A stretch of DNA of 64,000 nucleotides, from assembly GCA_004762125.1 (NCBI GenBank), contig SIHQ01000022.1, positions 1 through 64,000 of the forward strand, written 5' to 3'. Numbering within the stretch: the stretch's first letter is position 1; the number at the start of each line of letters is the position of its first letter. The translations under genes were made by a program, and so were the position numbers. Source of the stretch: Oceanospirillales bacterium. Lineage in GTDB: Bacteria > Pseudomonadota > Gammaproteobacteria > Pseudomonadales > Endozoicomonadaceae. This document shows positions 25,385 to 34,366 of this stretch, piece after piece. Under the pieces are notes generated by a model. The model saw nothing but the letters and a program-made list of their open reading frames with translations. It did not search any database and had not been told where the DNA came from.

Positions 25385-25421
25385 GTACTGCCCTCCTATA
25401 AAGGGGGCAGTACAGTTTTTT
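25385..25421 (+). terminator. Plus-strand terminator in the glnD-map gap
   Basis: GTACTGCCC / GGGCAGTAC pair around a TCCTATAAAGG centre, and AGTTTTTT follows on the plus strand. Read from map (minus strand) the stem has no T run after it, so it points to a plus-strand transcript ending here. Confidence 0.7.
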
Positions 25422-25425
25422 AAAA

Positions 25426-26229
25426 TTAGTCTTTTGGCGGGAATGTTTCGTCTTTTCTTATGGTCAGGATCTCTGCACCATCGGCTGTTACCACAATAGT
25501 ATGTTCCCATTGGGCTGAAGGGCGGCGATCTTTTGTGACTGCTGTCCAGCCATCACCGAGTAGTTTGGTGAATTTTTTACCGGCATTGATCATGGGTTCA
25601 ATGGTAAAGGTCATGCCTTCCTTCAGAACGAAGTCATTCTGTTCACCGTAACCATTGTAATGCAGCACCTGAGGGTCTTCGTGGAAGACTGTGCCGATGC
25701 CGTGACCACAATATTCTTCTACTACTGAGTAATGGTGGGCATGAGCATGCTTTTCAATGACGCGGCCTATGTCACTCAGTCGAGCGCCGGGCTTAACTTC
25801 TGCTATGCCTTTGTAAAGGCACTCCTGGGTCACTTTGCAAAGCTTTTCGTTAAAGGGCTGCACGTCACCAATCAGGAACATCTTGCTGGTATCGCCGTGG
25901 AAGCCATCTTTGATGACTGTTATGTCTATATTCAGAACATCTCCACTCTTTAGCTTTTTATTTCCCGGAATGCCGTGACAAACTACTTGGTTCAGTGAGG
26001 TGCAGATGGATTTGGGAAAGCCGAGGCGACCTGGAGCTGCACCATAGTTCAGAGGAGCGGGAATAGCTTCCTGAACATTAACAATATGATCGTGGCAGAT
26101 ACGATCAATCTCACCCGTAGTGACGCCAGGTTTAACGTGTTCTTCAATCATTTCCAGCACTTCAGCCGCGAGGCGGCCGGCAATGCGCATTTTTTCGATA
26201 TCTTCAGGCGTCTTGATGGTTACATTCAT
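25426..26229 (-). CDS. map: Methionine aminopeptidase, type I
   Basis: ATG 26229 gives 267 residues beginning MNVTIKTPEDIEKMRIAGRL, the family start; the frame is open 13 codons further. The five metal ligands are visible: Asp in LNIDITVIKDG, Asp in FHGDTSKMF, His in CGHGIGTVFHEDP, Glu in FTIEPMIN, and Glu in QWEHTIVV. The enzyme removes the first Met from nascent proteins at the ribosome exit. The gene is divergent from rpsB, the usual arrangement in gammaproteobacteria. Confidence 0.97.
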   Translation of the reverse strand: MNVTIKTPEDIEKMRIAGRLAAEVLEMIEEHVKPGVTTGEIDRICHDHIVNVQEAIPAPLNYGAAPGRLGFPKSICTSLNQVVCHGIPGNKKLKSGDVLNIDITVIKDGFHGDTSKMFLIGDVQPFNEKLCKVTQECLYKGIAEVKPGARLSDIGRVIEKHAHAHHYSVVEEYCGHGIGTVFHEDPQVLHYNGYGEQNDFVLKEGMTFTIEPMINAGKKFTKLLGDGWTAVTKDRRPSAQWEHTIVVTADGAEILTIRKDETFPPKD

Positions 26230-26390
26230 GCTTTTAGTTCTATGTTGCCAGGATGTGAGCGAGGGCACTAAGCAGGCAGGTGAAGTCTGCCCTGTGGCAC
26301 TCTACCGTTAACTTGCCGGCATTTTATCAGATCTGTTTTGATATTGCGCAAGGGAAGCATCGGATTTCCACATTGTTGTAGCAAAAGGCT

Positions 26391-26418
26391 TTGAGAGAAT
26401 GCCTTTTTATGGTATAAA
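26391..26418 (+). promoter_or_regulatory. Likely sigma-70 promoter of rpsB
   Basis: TTGAGA (26391-26396) and TATAAA (26413-26418) are spaced by 16 bases, close to consensus. The predicted start near 26425 leaves a leader of about 185 bases before rpsB. Confidence 0.6.
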
Positions 26419-26474
26419 TCGCCGGCTTCGTGTGTGGAGTTTTCTGGCACGAAGAACATTTAATTAAATCACTA

Positions 26475-26608
26475 TAGAACTCACATACACCGTCACATGG
26501 TTCAGGGTGCCCGTTTTATTGCTTCGCGCTGCTTTAAGCGTTAGAGGTGTACTCAGGTCGAATTCATGGGGTGTGTGGAGGCCTAACCCTATATTTAGGA
26601 GATTTCTC
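26475..26608 (+). ncRNA. rpsB 5' leader, probable S2 autoregulatory element
   Basis: The untranslated region before rpsB holds GTTCAGGGTGCCC, a GC-rich hairpin region and the stretch GTGTGGAGGCCTAACCCTA just before the AGGAG ribosome site. In gammaproteobacteria the rpsB leader (known also as the t44 region) binds ribosomal protein S2, which represses rpsB-tsf. The GGAGGCCTAACCC-type block resembles what I recall of that leader. The structure itself was not computed. Confidence 0.5.
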
Positions 26609-27418
26609 ATGGCTCAAGTCACCATGCGTGACATGCTCAAGGCGGGCGTGCATTTCGGTCACCAGACACGTTTCTGGAATCCGAAGATGAACAAGTTTAT
26701 CTTTGGTGCACGCAACAAGATTCATATCATCAACCTTGAGCACACCATGCCTGCCTTTAACGAAGCTCTGAGCTTCGTTCGCAAGCTGGCTGAAGGCAAG
26801 AACAAGATCATGTTCGTTGGTACTAAGCGTGCTGCGGGCAAGATCATCCGTGAAGAAGCTGCTCGTGCTGGCCAGCCTTTCGTTGCTCACCGCTGGTTGG
26901 GTGGCATGCTGACTAACTACAAGACTATTCGTCAGTCTGTACGTCGTCTGCGTGATTTGGAAGTTCAGGCTCAGGACGGAACGTTCGATAAGCTGACCAA
27001 GAAAGAAGCCTTGATGCGTCGCCGCGATCTGGAAAAACTGGATCGTTCTTTGGGCGGTATCAAGGAAATGGGCGGTCTTCCGGACGCTCTGTTCGTTATC
27101 GACGTTGATCACGAGCGCATTGCTATTCAAGAAGCCAACAAGCTGGGTATTCCTGTAATCGGTATCGTTGATACCAATTCCAGCCCAGAAGGTGTTGATT
27201 ACGTTATCCCAGGTAACGATGACGCTATCCGCGCTATTCAACTGTACCTCAGAGCTACTGCTGACACGATCCTGGAAGGTCGTGCTGTTGCTAACGCTGG
27301 TGTTGAAGTTGAAGTTGAAGTTGAGGCTCCTGTTGAAGCTGAAGTAGTAGCTGAAGTAGTAGCTGAAGCTGCTGTTGAAGCTAAAACTGAAGACGGTCAG
27401 AAAGAAGCTAAGGCTTAA
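26609..27418 (+). CDS. rpsB: 30S ribosomal protein S2
   Basis: ATG 26609 follows AGGAG by 8 bases; the product is 269 residues, about 28 longer than E. coli S2. The start [20 protein letters not shown] and the blocks [19 protein letters not shown] and [20 protein letters not shown] are diagnostic. The extra length is a C-terminal tail of Val, Glu and Ala repeats ([20 protein letters not shown], then [12 protein letters not shown]). Its DNA is made of GAAGTT triplets of repeats at 27305-27322 and a doubled GCTGAAGTAGTA at 27338-27361. S2 joins late to the small subunit near the mRNA exit. The tail is probably disordered. Confidence 0.98.
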   Translation: MAQVTMRDMLKAGVHFGHQTRFWNPKMNKFIFGARNKIHIINLEHTMPAFNEALSFVRKLAEGKNKIMFVGTKRAAGKIIREEAARAGQPFVAHRWLGGMLTNYKTIRQSVRRLRDLEVQAQDGTFDKLTKKEALMRRRDLEKLDRSLGGIKEMGGLPDALFVIDVDHERIAIQEANKLGIPVIGIVDTNSSPEGVDYVIPGNDDAIRAIQLYLRATADTILEGRAVANAGVEVEVEVEAPVEAEVVAEVVAEAAVEAKTEDGQKEAKA

Positions 27419-27431
27419 TTTCTGATTGTTT

Positions 27432-27460
27432 GAAAAGAGGGGGCTATGCCCCCTCTTTTC
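27432..27460 (+). terminator. Strong hairpin between rpsB and tsf
   Basis: GAAAAGAGGGGGC and GCCCCCTCTTTTC form a perfect 13-base stem around a TAT loop, 13 bases after the rpsB stop. No T run follows, so it may act as a partial terminator or mRNA-end stabiliser that sets the S2 to EF-Ts ratio. The rest of the 256-base gap before tsf shows nothing clear. Confidence 0.6.
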
Positions 27461-27674
27461 AGATCAGGCGTAAAGATACGCTGAAAAAATTTTTGCATTC
27501 AGATATATAAATGACATCTGTCATTTCGGGAGAGTCTTTGACATGCGTTTCTACAAATGCATAAGTTCGAAAGACTTTTTTGTGCATCTGATTGCTGGAA
27601 ATGCTGCTTCATCATTTTGACGTTGCGGCATTTTCTATTGAAGAAACCATTGAAATTTTCGAGAGGATCCCTCC

Positions 27675-28535
27675 ATGGCAGCAATTTCTGCAGCACTGGT
27701 AAAGGAACTGCGTGAGCGCACCGGTCTGGGTATGATGGAGTGCAAGAAAGCATTGCAGGCTGTTGACGGTGACATCGAGAAAGCCATCGAAGAGATGCGC
27801 AAGTCCGGTCAAGCCAAAGCTGCCAAAAAGGCGGGTCGTATCGCAGCTGAAGGTGCTGTTGCTACCAAGGTAGCTGCAGACGGTTCTTACGCTGTACTGG
27901 TTGAAGTGAATTCTGAAACCGACTTCGCTGCTCGTGATGAAAACTTCCTGGCTTTTGTTGGCACTGTCGTAACAGCTGCTTTCGATCGTAAAGAAACCGA
28001 CGTTGCTATTCTGATGGCTGGTGAGCTGGAAGAGACTCGTCAGGCTCTGATCCAGAAAATCGGTGAAAACATCAGTGTTCGTCGCGTTCAGTTGGTCGAA
28101 GGCGGTCGTGTAGACGCTTACGTTCACGGTAATAAGAAAATCGCTGTTCTGGTTAGTCTGGACGGTGGTGAATCTGCATTGGCTCGTGATATCGCCATGC
28201 ACGTTGCTGCTGTTAACCCTCAAGTGGTTAACAAGGAAGACATGCCGGCTGAGCTGGTAGAAAAAGAGAAATCAATCTTCAAGGCTCAAGCTGAGCAATC
28301 AGGCAAGCCTGCTGAAATCATCGAAAAGATGATTGGCGGTCGTATTAATAAATTCCTGGCTGAAAGTAGCCTGGTTGAACAGCCTTTCGTGAAAGATCCT
28401 GACGTTAAAGTTGGTGCTCTGGCTAAGAAAGCTGGCGCAACTGTAACCAGCTTTGTGCGTTTTGAAGTGGGTGAAGGTATCGAAGTCGCAGAAGTCGATT
28501 TTGCTGCTGAAGTTCGCGCTCAGGCTGGACTGTAA
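27675..28535 (+). CDS. tsf: Elongation factor Ts
   Basis: The 286-residue protein starts [20 protein letters not shown] with [19 protein letters not shown], the conserved N-terminal module that contacts EF-Tu. The core [16 protein letters not shown] and the coiled-coil part follow. EF-Ts recycles EF-Tu by exchanging GDP for GTP. A GAGAGGATCC ribosome site precedes the ATG. Its place between rpsB and pyrH is standard. Confidence 0.98.
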   Translation: MAAISAALVKELRERTGLGMMECKKALQAVDGDIEKAIEEMRKSGQAKAAKKAGRIAAEGAVATKVAADGSYAVLVEVNSETDFAARDENFLAFVGTVVTAAFDRKETDVAILMAGELEETRQALIQKIGENISVRRVQLVEGGRVDAYVHGNKKIAVLVSLDGGESALARDIAMHVAAVNPQVVNKEDMPAELVEKEKSIFKAQAEQSGKPAEIIEKMIGGRINKFLAESSLVEQPFVKDPDVKVGALAKKAGATVTSFVRFEVGEGIEVAEVDFAAEVRAQAGL

Positions 28536-28638
28536 TCCTGATACTGGTTATTACTGGTTAATGGATCGTGTTCGGCTCTGCTTTTAAAAGAGGTGGTGCC
28601 GGACACTTCTTCTCCTGACTCTGACTCGGAAGCTGAAA

Positions 28639-29382
28639 ATGCCGGCAAATGATCGACAACCCAAATACAAGCGCATTCTGCTCAAACTCAGTGGCGAAGC
28701 CCTTCAGGGAGAAGGTGATTTCGGCATAGATCCTAGTGTTCTTGACCGTATGGCTCTGGAAATTGGTCAGCTGGTCGGTATCGGTGTGCAAGTCGGTATC
28801 GTGATTGGCGGCGGTAATCTGTTCCGCGGCGCTGAACTCAGTGCAGCTGGTTTGGATCGTGTGACCGGTGATCATATGGGTATGCTGGCAACAGTTATGA
28901 ATGCCCTGGCTATGCGTGACGCCCTTGAGCGCTCCAATATCAATACTCGTGTAATGTCTTCTATTCCGATGAGTGGTGTCGTTGAACACTACGACCACCG
29001 TCGTGCTATGCGTCATCTTAATGATGGTGATGTGGTGATCTTTGCTGCCGGTACGGGTAACCCGTTTTTTACGACTGACTCTGCAGCCTGCCTACGTGGT
29101 ATTGAGGTTCAGGCTGATGGTGTGTTAAAGGCCACCAAAGTTGACGGTATTTACGATAAAGATCCGATTAAACACGCTGATGCAATTAAGTATGATCAGG
29201 TCAGCTACGATGAAGTTCTTGATCGCAAGCTGGGTGTGATGGATCTGACGGCTATCTGTCTGGTTCGTGACCAGAACATGCCGGTTCGTGTTTTCAATAT
29301 GAACAAACCGGGTGCCTTGTTGAATGCCGTTGTCGGTGGTGACGAAGGTACGCTGGTGACTGGGGGTGAACAAGATGATTAA
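28639..29382 (+). CDS. pyrH: UMP kinase
   Basis: The 247-residue protein has [20 protein letters not shown] at the phosphate-binding start and [12 protein letters not shown] (residues 53-64), with [20 protein letters not shown] later, the marks of bacterial UMP kinases of the amino acid kinase fold. It makes UDP from UMP with ATP and is activated by GTP in enterobacteria. The last bases overlap the start of frr, so the two are coupled. Confidence 0.98.
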   Translation: MPANDRQPKYKRILLKLSGEALQGEGDFGIDPSVLDRMALEIGQLVGIGVQVGIVIGGGNLFRGAELSAAGLDRVTGDHMGMLATVMNALAMRDALERSNINTRVMSSIPMSGVVEHYDHRRAMRHLNDGDVVIFAAGTGNPFFTTDSAACLRGIEVQADGVLKATKVDGIYDKDPIKHADAIKYDQVSYDEVLDRKLGVMDLTAICLVRDQNMPVRVFNMNKPGALLNAVVGGDEGTLVTGGEQDD

Positions 29383-29932
29383 TGGAATTAAGCAGGACGC
29401 TGAAGAGCGTATGGGAAAAAGCATCGTATCGCTCGATAGTGCTTTTGCCAAAATTCGTACTGGCCGTGCTCACCCAAGCCTGCTCGATTCAGTGAGAGTT
29501 TCCTATTACGGCTCGGTAACCCCGCTGAGTCAGATGGCTAACATCTCTGTGGAAGATGCTCGTACTCTGGCGGTTCGTGTCTGGGAAAAGCAGATGGTTC
29601 CTGATATCGAGAAGGCAATCATGAAGTCCGATCTTGGTCTGAACCCATCGACTGCTGGTGAAGTGATTCGAATCCCTCTTCCTATGCTGACAGAAGAAAC
29701 TCGTAAGGGTTATACCCGTCAGGCTCGTCAGGAAGCTGAAAACGCCAAGATTGCTATTCGTAACATTCGTCGTGATGCGTTGGCTGATGTTAAAGAGCTG
29801 GAAAAAGAAAAAGAAATTAGTGAAGACGATGAGCGTCGTGCACAAGATGATATCCAGAAAGTGACTGACCGATTTATCGCTCAGGTTGATGCCACTCTGG
29901 CTGTTAAAGAGAAAGACCTGATGGCAGTTTGA
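29375..29932 (+). CDS. frr: Ribosome recycling factor
   Basis: ATG 29375 gives 185 residues, exactly the E. coli length, beginning [20 protein letters not shown]; a GTG nine bases earlier is less likely. It overlaps the pyrH stop by 8 bases. Family blocks [13 protein letters not shown] and [14 protein letters not shown] are clear, with the long three-helix bundle ([20 protein letters not shown]) at the C-terminal half. With EF-G it splits post-termination ribosomes. A GGCTGCCTG...CAGGTAGCC inverted repeat lies about 29945-29972 in the gap before uppS. Confidence 0.97.
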   Translation: MINGIKQDAEERMGKSIVSLDSAFAKIRTGRAHPSLLDSVRVSYYGSVTPLSQMANISVEDARTLAVRVWEKQMVPDIEKAIMKSDLGLNPSTAGEVIRIPLPMLTEETRKGYTRQARQEAENAKIAIRNIRRDALADVKELEKEKEISEDDERRAQDDIQKVTDRFIAQVDATLAVKEKDLMAV

Positions 29933-30079
29933 TCTGTCATCCAAGGCTGCCTGGTGTTGGTATCAGGTAGCCTACGATAATTGGATGCTGAAGCCCTTTC
30001 TTCGAAACTTGCAATTTAATGCAGGCTCCTGCACTGTTTATCAATTACGAAATTTTCATACAGATCAACAAGATAGTGA

Positions 30080-30853
30080 ATGGTCATGAGTTCGCAAGTG
30101 GATATCGGCAGCCTGAAAGGAATACCCGCAGAGAAGTTGCCTCGCCATGTGGCTATCATTCTCGATGGTAATAATCGTTGGGCAAAAAAACGGTTGCTAC
30201 CTGGTTTGGCAGGTCATAGAGCTGGTGTAAAAGCGGTTCGGGAAGTTATTCAGGCCTGTGGTGACTTCGGTGTTGGGGTGCTAACCCTATTTGCTTTCAG
30301 TAGCGAAAACTGGAGCCGCCCCAAACTTGAAGTTGATGGTCTGATGGAATTGTTTCTGCGTACCTTGCGCAAGGAAACGAGCAGTCTTAAAAAGAACGGA
30401 ATCAGACTCAAGGTAATCGGTGACAAAGATCGTTTTTCACCAACGATTCAGCAGCATATTGCTGAAGCGGAAGAGCTTACTGCAAACGAAGCCAAGGTAA
30501 CTTTGGTGATTGCTGCCAATTATGGCGGTATGTGGGATATTGCCCAGTCAGCCAGAACTCTTGCAAAAAAAGTAGAAAAAGGCGAGCTGAGGGCTGATCA
30601 GATTGATGAGCAAATGATATCCGGACATCTGACAACGTCAGATTTGCCGGCTCCCGATCTATTGATTCGTACCAGTGGCGAACAGCGAATCAGTAATTTC
30701 CTGCTGTGGCAGTGTGCTTACAGTGAATTTTATTTTACCGAGACTTTATGGCCTGACTTTGGTCGTAAGGAACTTGAGAAAGCCCTGCTGGCTTATGTCA
30801 GTCGACAGAGAAGGTTTGGAAAAACCAGCGAGCAGATGGAGGCCGAAAGGTAG
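30080..30853 (+). CDS. uppS: Undecaprenyl pyrophosphate synthase (cis-prenyltransferase)
   Basis: The 257-residue protein has the catalytic Asp motif VAIILDGNNRWAKKR (residues 24-38), then GHRAGVKAVREVI, FAFSSENWSRP, and the late block RTSGEQRISNFLLWQCAYSE. It extends farnesyl diphosphate with isopentenyl diphosphate to the C55 carrier for peptidoglycan, O-antigen and other envelope glycans. It shares one base with cdsA and lies in the frr-uppS-cdsA-dxr order of Pseudomonas. Confidence 0.97.
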   Translation: MVMSSQVDIGSLKGIPAEKLPRHVAIILDGNNRWAKKRLLPGLAGHRAGVKAVREVIQACGDFGVGVLTLFAFSSENWSRPKLEVDGLMELFLRTLRKETSSLKKNGIRLKVIGDKDRFSPTIQQHIAEAEELTANEAKVTLVIAANYGGMWDIAQSARTLAKKVEKGELRADQIDEQMISGHLTTSDLPAPDLLIRTSGEQRISNFLLWQCAYSEFYFTETLWPDFGRKELEKALLAYVSRQRRFGKTSEQMEAER

Positions 30854-31653
30854 TGTTAAAACAACGTATTATTACCGCACTTATTCTCGCCCCTTTGGCT
30901 TTGGGTTGTGTTCTGTTTCTTCCGCCGGTTGCGTTTTCAATTGTAATTGTCCTGGTTATTATGCTGGGTGGCTGGGAGTGGGCTAATCTAGCCGGTTTTA
31001 AGGAAAGTTGGCAGCGTGTAGGGTTTGCTGCAGTGACAGGTTTGGCTTGCTGGCTTGTTAGTGAAATTCCTGAAGTCTGGGTTCTTTCCGTAGCGGTTAT
31101 CTGGTGGTTGCTGGCATTTGTAATGGTTAAGCAATATCCGGCTTCTGCCCGTTATTGTGAAAATCGATGGCTGCGTCTTGTTATGGGGATTTTAACCCTG
31201 GTGCCAGCCTGGACTGGGCTGGCCGAACTCAAACACGTGAACCCTGATGGTATGAGCATAATCATGGTTCTTCTGTTGGTTTGGGCTGCCGATGTTGGTG
31301 CTTATTTTGCTGGCAAGAACCTTGGACGGCACAAGTTGGCAGAAAACGTCAGTCCAAAGAAAACCATTGAAGGCCTAGTGGGTGGTTTGCTGGCATCACT
31401 TTGTATTGCAGCCGTGATTGGTCTTTATCATGATTTTACTTTCGCTCGTGGACTTGGCTTTCTGTTACTGACCATCGTAGTGGTTCTGGTTTCCATATTA
31501 GGGGACCTGTTTGAAAGTCTGTTAAAGCGTGAGCGAGGCATCAAGGACAGTAGTAATCTGTTACCTGGGCATGGAGGAATACTGGATCGTATCGACAGTC
31601 TAACGGCTGCGGTACCTGTGTTTGCTCTGGTTTTGGTGATCAGTGGGAGTTAA
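30853..31653 (+). CDS. cdsA: Phosphatidate cytidylyltransferase
   Basis: The GTG start at 30853 uses the last base of the uppS stop, so translation is coupled. The 266-residue multi-pass membrane protein ends with the CDS signature [20 protein letters not shown] followed by GILDRIDS, and has [20 protein letters not shown] before it. It makes CDP-diacylglycerol from phosphatidic acid and CTP, the branch point to phosphatidylethanolamine, phosphatidylglycerol and cardiolipin. Confidence 0.96.
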   Translation: MLKQRIITALILAPLALGCVLFLPPVAFSIVIVLVIMLGGWEWANLAGFKESWQRVGFAAVTGLACWLVSEIPEVWVLSVAVIWWLLAFVMVKQYPASARYCENRWLRLVMGILTLVPAWTGLAELKHVNPDGMSIIMVLLLVWAADVGAYFAGKNLGRHKLAENVSPKKTIEGLVGGLLASLCIAAVIGLYHDFTFARGLGFLLLTIVVVLVSILGDLFESLLKRERGIKDSSNLLPGHGGILDRIDSLTAAVPVFALVLVISGS

Positions 31654-31655
31654 AC

Positions 31656-32843
31656 ATGCAGCAAGTGTGTGTGCTGGGATCAACGGGTTCCATAGGTCTG
31701 AGTACTCTTGATGTTATAGCCCGAAACAGTGAACGTTATCGAGTTCGATCGCTGGCTGCAGGGCGTAACCATAAACGTATGCTTGAGCAGATTAAGCAGT
31801 TTCAACCTGATTACGCGGTTATGGCTGATCCTCGAGCAGCTGAACAGCTTAGGCAAGCCGTTAAAGTTGAAAGCCTGAAGACTGAAGTTCTATCAGGAAA
31901 TCAGGCGGTTGCACAAATTGCTGCTGACTCTGATATAGATGTCGTAATGGCAGCTATAGTGGGTGCGGCTGGATTGCTGCCAACTCTGGCTGCAGTAAAG
32001 GCGGGCAAGAAAGTTTTGCTGGCCAATAAAGAAGCGCTGGTCATGACTGGTGCTCTCTTTATGGATTCTGTGAAAGAGTCTGGTGCGCAACTCCTACCTA
32101 TCGATAGCGAACATAATGCCATCTTCCAGTGTATGCCTCACGGTTACCAGAATGGTTTGGAGCCTGTAGGGGTTCGGAGGATTCTACTGACGGCCTCTGG
32201 TGGTCCTTTTCGTGAAGCGGCATTGGAATCTTTCGCTTCAGTGACGCCGGAACAGGCTTGTGCTCATCCGAACTGGAGTATGGGGCGTAAAATCTCTGTT
32301 GATTCTGCCACCATGATGAACAAAGGATTGGAATTCATTGAAGCCTGTTGGTTATTCGGTGCTAAGCCGTCACAGGTAGAGGTGGTGATTCATCCGCAAA
32401 GTATTATTCACTCATTGGTCGATTATAACGATGGCTCGGTTCTGGCTCAGATGGGTAATCCGGATATGAGAACGCCCATTGCTCATGCCTTGGCCTGGCC
32501 AGAGCGAATTCATTCTGGAGTCGAACCTCTTTCTCTAGCTGATATTGGAAGATTGGACTTTCACAAGCCTTGTGTAGAGCGCTTTCGTTGCCTGAAATTG
32601 GCGCAAGATGCCGCTGGAACAGGGGGGACAGCTGCCGCTATGCTCAACGCAGCCAACGAGTTGGCAGTCGATGCCTTTTTGAACAAAAAGCTGAGATTTG
32701 ATCGCATTCCAGACGTGATAGATGCTACTCTGCAGACATTACAAATCAATGGTGCCGGCGATGTTGAGCAGGTACTTGATGCAGATCGCAGGGCCAGAGT
32801 TCAGGCGCAAAATGAAATTGAACGCTGGCAGCGGATCGCCTGA
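31656..32843 (+). CDS. dxr: 1-deoxy-D-xylulose 5-phosphate reductoisomerase
   Basis: The 395-residue protein opens with the NADPH-binding [18 protein letters not shown] and has [13 protein letters not shown] (about 120), the metal-site block [14 protein letters not shown], and [20 protein letters not shown]. It catalyses the first committed step of the MEP isoprenoid pathway, which supplies UppS just upstream; IspD and IspF of the same pathway are encoded near 59-60 kb. It starts two bases after cdsA. Confidence 0.98.
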   Translation: MQQVCVLGSTGSIGLSTLDVIARNSERYRVRSLAAGRNHKRMLEQIKQFQPDYAVMADPRAAEQLRQAVKVESLKTEVLSGNQAVAQIAADSDIDVVMAAIVGAAGLLPTLAAVKAGKKVLLANKEALVMTGALFMDSVKESGAQLLPIDSEHNAIFQCMPHGYQNGLEPVGVRRILLTASGGPFREAALESFASVTPEQACAHPNWSMGRKISVDSATMMNKGLEFIEACWLFGAKPSQVEVVIHPQSIIHSLVDYNDGSVLAQMGNPDMRTPIAHALAWPERIHSGVEPLSLADIGRLDFHKPCVERFRCLKLAQDAAGTGGTAAAMLNAANELAVDAFLNKKLRFDRIPDVIDATLQTLQINGAGDVEQVLDADRRARVQAQNEIERWQRIA

Positions 32844-32942
32844 CTGGACTGGAATATCAACAATAGATGAGTGTTGTCAGGTCTGTAGCTTCTATGTATG
32901 AAAGCCAAGACCTGATAGCAGCGTAAGGAAAATAATCTCAAG

Positions 32943-34319
32943 ATGATTCTTGAAAGCCTGCAGACCATATTGGCCTTTGTGATTACTTTGGGTATTTTGG
33001 TCAGTATTCACGAGTTTGGACATTTCTGGGTTGCCCGGCGTTGCGGCATTAAAGTCCTGAGATTTTCTGTCGGTTTTGGTATGCCCCTCTGGCGCAGAAC
33101 CGATCGTCATGGTACTGAGTTTGTTATAGCGGCTATTCCTCTGGGCGGCTATGTCAAAATGCTCGATGAGCGTGAAGCGCCTGTATCCGACGAGCAAAAA
33201 CACCTTTCTTTTAATAGTAAACCTGTCCTATCCCGAATTGCTGTCGTTGCAGCAGGCCCGATAGCTAATTTTCTTTTGGCTATTGCTGCTCTCTGGCTGA
33301 TGTATGTGATCGGTATTAAAACCGTATTACCGCAGGTTGGGGAAATTCTTCCTGAAAGTCCTGCAGCATTAGCCGGTATTCAGCCTGGTGATGAAATTCT
33401 GACTATTGATGGTGAGGAAACCCTGAACTGGCAACAGGTTAATATGCAGTTATTGTCGTATATTGGTGATAACCGCTTTCTGGATATTGTCGTAAGAGAG
33501 GGCGAGCCCGGTCAGAAACCTGCGGGTAGTGAATATGTTCGCTCGGTTCGGGTCGATAACTGGCTGGTTGGTCAAGAGCCTTTAAATCCAATTAAAGCAC
33601 TGGGTGTTGCTCCTTATTCACCATCCATTCCAGCTATTATTGGTCAGATTGCAGAGTCCGGTGCAGCTGAGAAAGCTGGGTTGGAAGTGGGTGATCGAGT
33701 GATTGCCATGAATGGCCAACCGATAGAGGATTGGCTGGCTTGGGTAAAACTGATTCGAGTCAGTGCTGGTCAGTCGTTATCGGTTACTGTTGAGCGAAGC
33801 GCTGGACGAGTTGATTTACAGCTGACTCCGGGTGATAAAGACGTTGGTGGTCAGACTGTCGGTTATATTGGAGCAGGTGTGCAGTTAGTAGGCTGGCCGG
33901 ACGATCTGGTTAGAACTATTCAGTACAATCCTGCTACTGCTGTCTATCAGGCGACAAAGGCTACAGCAGCGTTGACGAGTATGACGCTGGAGTCACTTTG
34001 GAAAATGGTGACGGGTCTGGTTTCAGTGAAAAACTTGAGTGGGCCTATAACCATTGCTAAAGTGGCTGGCGCGTCCCTGGAATCAGGGCTTGAGAATTTT
34101 CTGTATTTTCTGGCGATGTTGAGCGTCAGTCTCGGGGTTTTGAACCTTTTACCTATTCCTGTGCTTGATGGAGGACACTTGCTGTTCTACCTGGTTGAGC
34201 TGGTAAGAGGGAAGCCTGTGTCGGAAAAGGCTCAGATGATTGGGCTGAAAATTGGGGTGACACTGGTGGTGAGTGTGATGATGCTGGCTTTTTATAACGA
34301 TTTGAGTCGGTTTTTTTGA
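32943..34319 (+). CDS. rseP: RseP, site-2 intramembrane zinc protease
   Basis: The 458-residue protein has the HExxH site in SIHEFGHFWVARRCGIKVL (about 22-40), two PDZ domains (about 115-200 and 205-300, each with a GIQPGDEIL- or GLEVGDRVI-like loop), and the late LNLLPIPVLDGGHLLFYLVE holding the third zinc ligand. It cuts anti-sigma factor RseA after DegS and removes leftover signal peptides. The gene precedes bamA, as usual, joining envelope stress control with outer-membrane assembly. Confidence 0.97.
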   Translation: MILESLQTILAFVITLGILVSIHEFGHFWVARRCGIKVLRFSVGFGMPLWRRTDRHGTEFVIAAIPLGGYVKMLDEREAPVSDEQKHLSFNSKPVLSRIAVVAAGPIANFLLAIAALWLMYVIGIKTVLPQVGEILPESPAALAGIQPGDEILTIDGEETLNWQQVNMQLLSYIGDNRFLDIVVREGEPGQKPAGSEYVRSVRVDNWLVGQEPLNPIKALGVAPYSPSIPAIIGQIAESGAAEKAGLEVGDRVIAMNGQPIEDWLAWVKLIRVSAGQSLSVTVERSAGRVDLQLTPGDKDVGGQTVGYIGAGVQLVGWPDDLVRTIQYNPATAVYQATKATAALTSMTLESLWKMVTGLVSVKNLSGPITIAKVAGASLESGLENFLYFLAMLSVSLGVLNLLPIPVLDGGHLLFYLVELVRGKPVSEKAQMIGLKIGVTLVVSVMMLAFYNDLSRFF

Positions 34320-34366
34320 TGCAAGCAACCAGAGTTAAAAACAAACACGGACAAAGAACGGATTCC

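Noticed and set aside
26564-27241. 225-codon minus-strand frame opposite rpsB
   Set aside because: Antisense shadow that crosses the rpsB leader and start.
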